A DNA stretch of 64,000 nucleotides, from contig JAZARR010000154.1 of the NCBI GenBank assembly GCA_037389465.1, positions 434,001 through 498,000 of the forward strand. The letters are read 5' to 3'. Made by a program: the position numbers and the translations under genes. Below are positions 42,520-52,167 of this stretch, piece after piece. This DNA is from Baylisascaris procyonis (taxonomy: Eukaryota > Nematoda > Chromadorea > Rhabditida > Ascarididae). The first letter of the stretch is position 1. Each line of letters opens with the position of its first letter. The notes beneath the pieces are model-generated. The model saw only the letters and a list, made by a program, of their open reading frames with translations. It had not been told where the DNA came from and did no database searches.

Positions 42520-45500
42520 GTATTTATTTCACTGTTATAACATGTGCAATGGTGTAGCAAAAACTGTCGACATTAAGCAAAGGTTCTACTTCAATAAACG
42601 ACGCCATTCTAAACGAGATTGATATACATTACTGAAAATTCGAAAAGACGGGCATGTGCTATTTGCTACTCTGGAAGAAAGGATTAATGCTGGAATCAGT
42701 AACACAAAAGACTCATTTTCCAATCACGTTGGTTCATACCGATAAAACAGCTGCGTGAAGAAGAATCGAGGACACAGCGGGCACTTCAGCTTCTGTTGCG
42801 CGTGTTCTGCGGCATGCTTCTCTATGTCAAAGGCCGTTACAAACTGTCTTCCGCACTGAGAACAAGCTGTTGGTATAGTACTCTTTATCTCCAGGCCTCG
42901 CACAGTGACAAATTCAACGCCGCCTGGCAATTCAGGGAAAAATACCAAGCACGATATGAGACGCTCACAGTTGTGCACTCTCTGAAAGAATATTGTTAGG
43001 CCTGCCTCAGTAACAGTACCGACTAACGGTAGAGTAGCTAATCTGGCCATTAGGAGTGACAGAATAAAGAGAGTTGTGGCTTTGCACTGTCATAGGTAAG
43101 TACGATCTTTCATAAGATCAATGCGAGCTTACTGCAGTACTCGAGTGACATGCCTGTTCATCAATCCTAGACAAAACTGGTTGTGCCATGAAAACAGGAC
43201 ATGTGAATGCCAACAATCAAAAACGCTGCACATGAAAATATTGATTGGCTGATTTCTAACCAAGAAAACAACCTCCTTTCTAACTCAGCCTTCCGCAAAA
43301 GGATTTTTGCCCGCTAAAAATCAACAACTGTGCCTACCATTAAGTTTACGAGCTTCCTCGTGCAAGCATCGTTTTGACCGGACGGCAGCGGCATCTGCAT
43401 GTTGCATTCAGCACAAACCAACGTGTGCATCACATGCTTCATCTCAAACTGAAACACAGACACAACAGCATAAACTGCCTTTGGCGGAATGAACTCTCTG
43501 TGGAAAGTATATTACAAATGTATAGGTGAGACAATTGAAAAACATGTACTGCACCAAATATTACCCAATAAATGCAAAAAACCTTCACAAAAATTATTTC
43601 AGCCAGATATTACCAAATAAACGAATCAGAAGCCTACAACCGATGCATTGGCCTTTAGTACGAAACTATGCAAAATTGTCCTCCCTTGGTATTTATGCAG
43701 CCGAATGCTTTAGTCATCCGATCACAAAAAAAGCACAGCAAGGCGACCGAAACACATCGAAAGAAAAGAAACCTGTTTGTCAGCTGTGAGCAGTCCAATC
43801 GTATAGGCAGCAAAGTCCTGACACGGATGTCGTTTTAAGCTGTCCACACACGAAAACGCCTCGAGACAAAGATGGCACCCGTAGAGATGGAAGTTATGGT
43901 GGTCTTCAATTAGATGTGTCTGCAAAGGATATCCAACTGAAGGGAATCAACTTTGTCCATCCACCTAGGAATATACAAAATACTACTACATCTATGCAAA
44001 TACTATAAATACTAGATAAGCAGAAGGTTGCATTTCATTGAAGCCTGAAAAAGATCCACCACAACTAGCCTCCGAAGCGCGGCGCAGGGAATTACAACTT
44101 GCGTTTTATTACAGTTTAGCTGCTTAGATGGGAATGATCTAAGATCTTGTGTCCATTCAACATCTTGTATGCAATCAAGTAAGTAAACGTTGGAAGTCTG
44201 CATTCTCATACTCGATTCATTCTCAGACAATGAGAGAGTGCGCTATGAAAACGATCGCCAAATTTTCAAAACTTGCCTGGAATGCTGCCGCTCCAACGAG
44301 GTATTTCTTCTCGGGACAAGCTGGGCATCGGAAAATACCCAAACTGAGTTTATTGTCCAACTCATCCGCATCGATCGCCTCTGCGGAACGGAACCGCGTC
44401 TCACATGGCGGCATCGACGGCAACTTAAGTAGCATCTCCCTCGGTGCTTCCGCTTCCTTTTGTTCACCTAAAACTTCAATTTTGGACCCATATTGTCGGA
44501 TCACATAGTCATGACCTGAACACTCCATTAACAGTTGATCATTTTGTAATCATTGAAAAACATACAGAAACGTCATTACTAGGAAATCAGAAACTTGCAA
44601 TAGAAATTGTTAATTATGCCGTAATCAAATCAATCGCCATCCGATATATGATCTCAAGTAACAAACACGATTTCAGATTTCTCACATATCCCCATAAAAA
44701 CGAATAGCAGCACGCAAAATCTGGTTTTGCTCACAGTAAGATCGAAGGAGAACAAACGTTATACTAAAATGGATCAAATTCAGTCTCGGCTCATCCATTG
44801 CCTTTGTTCAGCGGGGAGCGAAACCTCAACCAGGCTTGACCCCGCCTCGTATAACCATCGGTCAGGTTCGCTTCTCGCTAAGATGGCTAAATTTTAGACT
44901 TTTTCTCTTAATATCGGAATAGCAGAACACCTGTACGAAACTTTGAAAAACAAAGTATATAAAAAAAGAGAACAATTTTACCACCATGTTCATCAATTTA
45001 TGAAACAGATAGGTGAATCAGCTCGAACATCTTACTAAATTTTTTACTAACTACAAAACTGAGCGACGCTGTGGCCATAGCAAAAAAAGAGCACCACATT
45101 TCGTCTTCAATGTTTTATACGTCTTATGACTGATCTTACGACAAATTTTATGAACATCAACTGCTCTCGATACATTATCCACTCTTACACCAATCTGGTT
45201 AAAGTAAGCTATTACCAACAAAGTTCGATATCACGACCAACTATTGAGGTGAGAATAGCAAGTAAACGGAGAAATATTCCTCAATATGCACATACACATA
45301 GGAAGAAAATGCGAACTCTACACGTTTCAAGCAAGCTAAAGAATACCTAAATTGAAAGATTTGGGAGAAATAAACAAGTTTGCTGAAGCACAGATTGAGT
45401 TGCTACTATACTACTTAAAAAAGTCTAGCTGGCACTTTGATAAAGAAGACAATTTTGTTTCTGACGAGTTATTGATGTACAAACACATACAAATTGTCAA

Positions 45501-48500
45501 TAACGTTCGCGTTCGCAATTGTTTTTGGCGGTTGCATTTTCGCAATTTCCTGTTACAAACACGCAATCGCAGACAGCTTCAAGCAACAGCAAGAGAAACA
45601 TGGAAGATGGAATGCTCATATCAAAGACGGTTGTAGCATAATTCATAAAATTCAAAACAGGTGTGCATTTCGAAAAATTATAATCCTAAAATAATATTCA
45701 TTTAAAAATCGTTGCTTCCTCACGAATAGCTGCTGAAATTTTTCAAATTTTTGACCACAAGGCAAGATTTGAGAAGCCTAAACGACTCTCTGATCTAGAA
45801 AACACTTCCACCATCACATTCCTTCATCTCTGTTAATTACTGTGTGCAGTGGCCCCGAAAAATTCGTCTACAAAATTTTTGAAGGAATTTTGCCAACAAT
45901 ATAGGAAAACTATTTCTACATACAATATTGTTAAGCTGATCAATAACCTATCATCGCAATCTAAAGTAATATGCAATCAAGCAAACAAATGAGCCAATAA
46001 ATACCCTTCTCTTTTAAAACTTCCTCCTCCATCTCCATAGTGGAAGGCAAAGCTCGGCCCACTGATCCACTATGATCCATGCCAACCTCTCCAGATATGG
46101 CAAGTACCGCATCTTCAACTTCCCTTCTTTCTGGTGACTTTGCGGATGATCTCTGCAAAACCTTGCGCTTTATTTACTCCTTATTCTCCTGATACACTGA
46201 TCCACCCTCTCCTCGACCTTTAACTGGGAGTGAGAAGAGCAGGCAGACACGCATAGGACATTAGAAGCCGCTGGGAGGAAAAAGATAAGGGAAAAAAATG
46301 GCGAGGAGGCTAACCTTCACACGAGCAGTTCTATCCACTGCTAGGAAAACAGCAAAATGATCGCAACCGTGCAGCAACAACGCAATTAGTTGATCGGGCC
46401 ACTCAAAACATTCGACGAAAGGCTCATTTTCAGCGACCCGGCTGAGATGAAGATGAGGAAAAGCGTGGATGTTGTAATTCGTTACTTTGTGAAGACAGAG
46501 ACTGAAATGCAGCGCCCAAGGCAGGACTGGTGTCCAGACTTCGACACTTAAATGCAGGTCGCATGCCGTGCCCAGCTTGGTAGCGAGGACAAAAACATGA
46601 AGTATCCGCCGAATCCGAAAAGGGAATCACGTACTTTCTTCGAAATTGTTTAGAATCTCAACGACACACAGCTACTCAGGTTCTTGCAAATCACACCTCA
46701 TGGGTAAACTGGCTTGGATGCACCGAAGCTGAAGTCGCATCGAGTTGGTGCTATTTTCCACAAAATTTGAATCACAACGTTGAGATACACATTCATCAGT
46801 GAACCAAAGCCATCACTGATGCTTCTAACTCGACGACTATGACGACATATTCCGCTTTTGTTCAGCACATGACTCGTAATTACCAATTATCAAAGCGAAA
46901 GCTGAAAGTTTGCTTGTGCTCCTCGTCTCTCTTCTTTTCAAAATTACGAAATGTATAACAGTTCTAAGTGATTCGCCCTTTTCATCAGCTCATTTCCAGC
47001 CGACCTGATCTCCTCTCATTAACTCTGCGAGTTTCTCTCTGATATTTTCATAAACGCAACCAAGATTTTCTTATTCTATTTCCTCTCTAAGGCAAGGAAA
47101 CAATCTTGTTTGCTTTAAAGCTCGATCCCTTCAATGTTAAAGTCGCTTTTACTGTCGATATCGTTCAGCAATCATTGGTATACCTCTTGTGGAACCAGTG
47201 TCGAAGCATCCAGCTAGATGCCTCCTTCATCAATTGCCATGATTTCTCACCTCTCCAACTCTCTTCCCCTCTCAAGGAAAAAGAATCAAATTTTACATTC
47301 AAAAAAGACCAACAAAAGAGATCACCTTTGCTGCCATGCATTCCACTTTGGAAAGCTTCTTGGCCTCCAATCGAGCCATCATCTCCCACTTAGCACGTTC
47401 ATTTGCGCTCATCTTGTTCCACTACAACATTTCTCAATTACTTCACGTAAGCTTCACTTAACAAAAAAGAAAGCATAGCAAGGACAACCGATGTCAAGCC
47501 GAATTAAACAGCCAGATTCTTTCGGAAGCAATCTTGAATATATTTGCCCTTGCCCTATTATTACGAATGTTACTATCAGTTTAATGAAGACATAATTCAC
47601 TGCCACTTACAGAAGTTCAGCACGCGTACAGCATCGAATGATGGAACTTGTTCATTACTTCTAGAGTGGATATAAATGAAAATTTCGTTGAAAACTGGGC
47701 GTACCAATTCCGTCAAATGCGGCGGTTGGAAACACAAGCCCACTTCCATGCAACACACCACATGCAACGCATTTGTTTGCATTAAATCAGAATGAAACCC
47801 TCTTAAACACTTATTATGCTCAGTGTTTCAATTGACGAATGAAGTCCTTTCGCAAATCAGGCAACAACATTCTCCATAAATATCAATCCCGATTCTTACT
47901 CATCGATTCAAATGAAAACTTACCGCATATCTCAAAATCTGCGCAGTGGATTCCGTGTCTTGCAGAATCAACCTGGCGTTAGAAGCGATCTCGTTATCGA
48001 TTGCTTTGCTTAAAAATATTAGTAAATTAGTTTTCGCAACTAGCACCTCAAAAAATCTATGCAGTGCAAATAAAAATAACATCTCAAGAAATCAAGGTAA
48101 TACTTTAACTGTTCCACGATTCATTTAAACCTCTTCGCTATGACACAATCAACTTCAACTTTTCACCCCGAATGATTTTCACCCCGAATGATAAAAATAG
48201 ATGATAGAGATGAGAGTCAAAATGTTACTAATTATGAAAACAGGATGCTACAGCTCGCATTGAAATCTATTTGCAAAAAGAAAACTGCACGTTACACTTC
48301 ATGCAAGCAATTCAGCTAACAATTAGCACCAAACATAATAATCCTACTCATCTACACACTATATCCAATGTGACTCACCCCAAACCAAATAATCCAACAA
48401 CACGAATTATCTTTTTTATGTCGCCTACTTAAATCCAATATATAACTACTATTCACTTTAGCAGTTTTAGCTTCAATTCGAGAAGTAACCAAAAAAGAGT

Positions 48501-51500
48501 AAATAAATCGGATGGGGAGTAAATATGCCATAGGACTATATAATTTTGCCAATATAATTTCTCACTTATTCTATCGACAGCGAAAACATCACGAACATTC
48601 ACAGGAGCCAAAACACTTTCGTGCATTTTATGGCAGTTGCGTGACAATGGAATTATTTGGGAACGGTGAAAACGTGACTGCATTATTTCGTCCATTTTGT
48701 TTCGCCTAGGAAAAGAAGGAAGTAGTAGAAACCCAAAAACGTATGGTGTGCACCTTCACTGACATATCCTCCCCCTTCACCCGTCACCTGCTTTACACTC
48801 GTTCCTAACGAAACCTCGATATTTGCACCGCTCGCACAACAACGGGCTGTTGAAATAAATGCTGTAACCTAGCGATCATTCTTTCATCTGAATATGCCCA
48901 AAAGCCATCAACCTCCACCTTATGCCGCCTGCACAGCAGTATATCCTAAATTCACTCAACTACGACGACAAGAATTGAAACGAACCAAACGTCAAAGAAG
49001 ATATGGTCTGGGCATAGCCGTACCATCATCCGGAAGCCTCCACTGGCTGCAGATAGCATCTCGTCTACATTAGGTTTTTTCGATGCTAGCACATCACCTG
49101 TGCTTGTTGAGATTCTATCATAACTACACAACTGATCGAGACTGATAGGTGCCTGAAAGTTCCATAATGTGCTTCTTCTCTCAAAGCACTGCGCTAAAGT
49201 ATGCTTTTACTATGACATCAGACATCATAAACACTCAGCGGCTAGATAATATGAGTCTACGAAGGCATGCATGCTGATGCTCGTGATTAAACAGGCTATA
49301 ATCACCTACCTGAAGCTAAATAGGAAGGAAAGAACCTTCTGAGAATACAGACATTTAACAAATTAAATTTTTTTCGAAAGCCCAAAAAAGTTTTTAAAAG
49401 TACGCTCTTCTCTCTTCAAGGCTACGCATATGCAAATATGCATGCAATACATAAATCTAGTATATATGTATACTGCACTGCTATTCGCAGCAAGCAAAGT
49501 CGAACGATTGAAGGTTTTTGCATCCGCTAAGCTGAGCAACCCGTTGCACAAGTTAGTTACCAAGAGGTGAGAAAAGATGCGACATAATGTACTCATAATA
49601 GCAACGATCTGACTACTCATGTCACTCCCATAAAAGACTTGTTTTGCGATTTACAATGCAAAATGCATTCAATTCTCCTGCGCCTATAGCTGTCACTTTC
49701 TTCGAAGCTAGCACATTAACTCGAAACTCGATTGCTTCGCGAACATCAAGCTTCTTGTTGCATTCATGAAGCCTCACCGCTTCATTAACTCAAAGATGCG
49801 AACAGAGCAGGTAAGTCGATCCGTATGCACAACATCTAGACCTAAGCATTTGGCATGTGGCACATAAACAATTTACGTACTTCCGTTCGCTTCTTTTTAT
49901 GGCTGGAAGAGGCTGAGGTAGTACTAGTCGATTTCCTCTTTGATGCCTTGTTTCGACTGTTTATTCTTCGATTCAATTCCTCGGTCGCCCTTTCGTAGAC
50001 AACATCCGTCATGTACTTGACGTTGTAGTTAACCTGAAATGTGTGCATAAAGCAAGGGTAGGGATTAAGAATAAATCTGCGTCAAAAGATATTTCATTTA
50101 AGGCGTTCATCACAGAGCCGTACCAGTGGTTCATTCAACCTCGTTTGCGGCCTTCCGCGCGGCAGCTTTCGGTGACGTGGTATCCATTCTGTCCGGCGAC
50201 AAATCCAGCTGTTATCAGATTTCGTACAACATGGCCCGCCTCGCTCCATTTTGCTGCATAAGTTTCGAATACTCGGATACCACGCCCTCCATTTCAGTTG
50301 TGTCGCAGTCCTCCGTTGCTTAACCGGTCTATCCTGCTGACGCCGCACATCCTTCTCTCCACTGCCCCCTCTACCGCTTTCCTCTTCATCACGCTTAGTT
50401 GTGGACCATATTTTGTAGGCATATGGCGTTGCTGGAAGCACATCGTTCTGAAGATGTTAGCTCTGACAACCATCGACTACCTTTGATCTGTCAGCATAAC
50501 GCGATTGTTGTCAAAAGCGATCCAGCTCTCTCTTCTTCTCATGAATTCGCCACCCAGAATATTATTCGGATTTAGCTGACATCCGAGAAAGATTTAATCT
50601 GTCCCTTCCTCTACTTCGACCTCACCCACTTGTATTACGCATTCTGCGCAAGAACTGTTTCTCATTCACTTTGTCTTGGAAAGACTCATTTTCAGGCCGA
50701 CTTGGAGAGGTTTGCCAATTGCTGTGAACCATGTTGGAGATTATGGGTTTGTAGCAACAAGTATACAGTCATCAGCGAACACAACGTGGATTAGCACTTC
50801 GCCGTCAACCATAATCCCGCCATAATGGCTAATTTTTCTTGATACCTTGCAGAGTCACCGCAAAGAGCATCGGTGAAATAATATCACCCCGTTGGATTCC
50901 TCTACTGATCTTCACGTGACACACGTCACCGAGGAAGCGAACGTTAGGTGTACACCCTTTATTAACGAGTTTGATAATATGAACGTATGCTGGGCGTACA
51001 TCAGCATGTAAAGCGTTAACGATGCTGTTGATTATACCCAGTGGAATACTTTACAGTAGTCAACGAAGGCGAGACATACCGGGAATTAGTATCCCTTACT
51101 TTCTTCAAGCAACTGGCCGATGACGTACATGTGGTCATGTATGCAGTTGCACCTCTAAAGCTTGCTTGCTCCTTGCTGGTTTCCACCACTTTTGATATTT
51201 GATTCAAAAGCACTCTTGTGAACAGTTTGTACAGCTGTGGCAAATGTGCGATGGGACGGTCGTTTCCCACTGTTCGGGATCAACTTTCTCCCTCAAAAGC
51301 ATCATCTGTGACGTTAACTAAGCCGAGGGAACAATGCACGAAAGGTGGTAAATCTATCAGCTCTAGACTTGAGAAAGAAATAGCTTCCTGCTTTTAGATG
51401 TCCTGCCTTGATTCCGTCCTTTCCCGGAGTGCCGAACATACTTTCTCCCACGCTACTGGTGCAATATGTTCACGCTTAACATGTGAGGTGGTTTTCTCCA

Positions 51501-52098
51501 TGTACCTTGGAGGCAAATAGATCGTTGCAGTAGATTTCGCATATGTCTCTCATTCTTATTCGATCCGGTGTTCATCACCCATTAGGATCTTCCAGAGCAT
51601 AAGGTAATCTTATCCCCATTTGCAGTCCTCTCTCTACCTTCTTCAATCTTCTTCGGTTCTTTGCAGCTTCCTTTGGCCTCAGCCCCGTCTATTCGTCACA
51701 ATTCGTTTGCAGTTTTCTCCACATCTTTTTGAACAACTTATTAAAACCTCCTCCAACTGTTTTTCCTTCCGCTGTGATTTGGGTTGGAGGAGTCATAAGC
51801 CGCTTTGTTGATGTTATTCACTAGCATTTTATAGTCTGCGTTGACGTTGTCAGTGGTAATTAACCAGTCCCTCTCTCCACATAAGCGGACAATGCGCCAT
51901 TACTTAAAGTTATTCTTTGGCGTCACCCATCGTAAGATTTTTTTTTGCGCTCAAGTCAATTCTGATTCTGCAGCGAAGAAGGTAGTAGTCGGAACCCGAT
52001 CCTGCATTCTTCTCGCCAATGATGGACACGACCATGAACACACGCTTTGTGTCCGTTAATGGTAATCAATTTGGTTCAAAGTGACATCATCCGTTAAC

Positions 52099-52167
<69 letters not shown>

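Noticed and set aside
50043..50486. Overlapping plus-strand ORFs
   Set aside because: Shadows of the C-terminal part of the RTE element on the minus strand.
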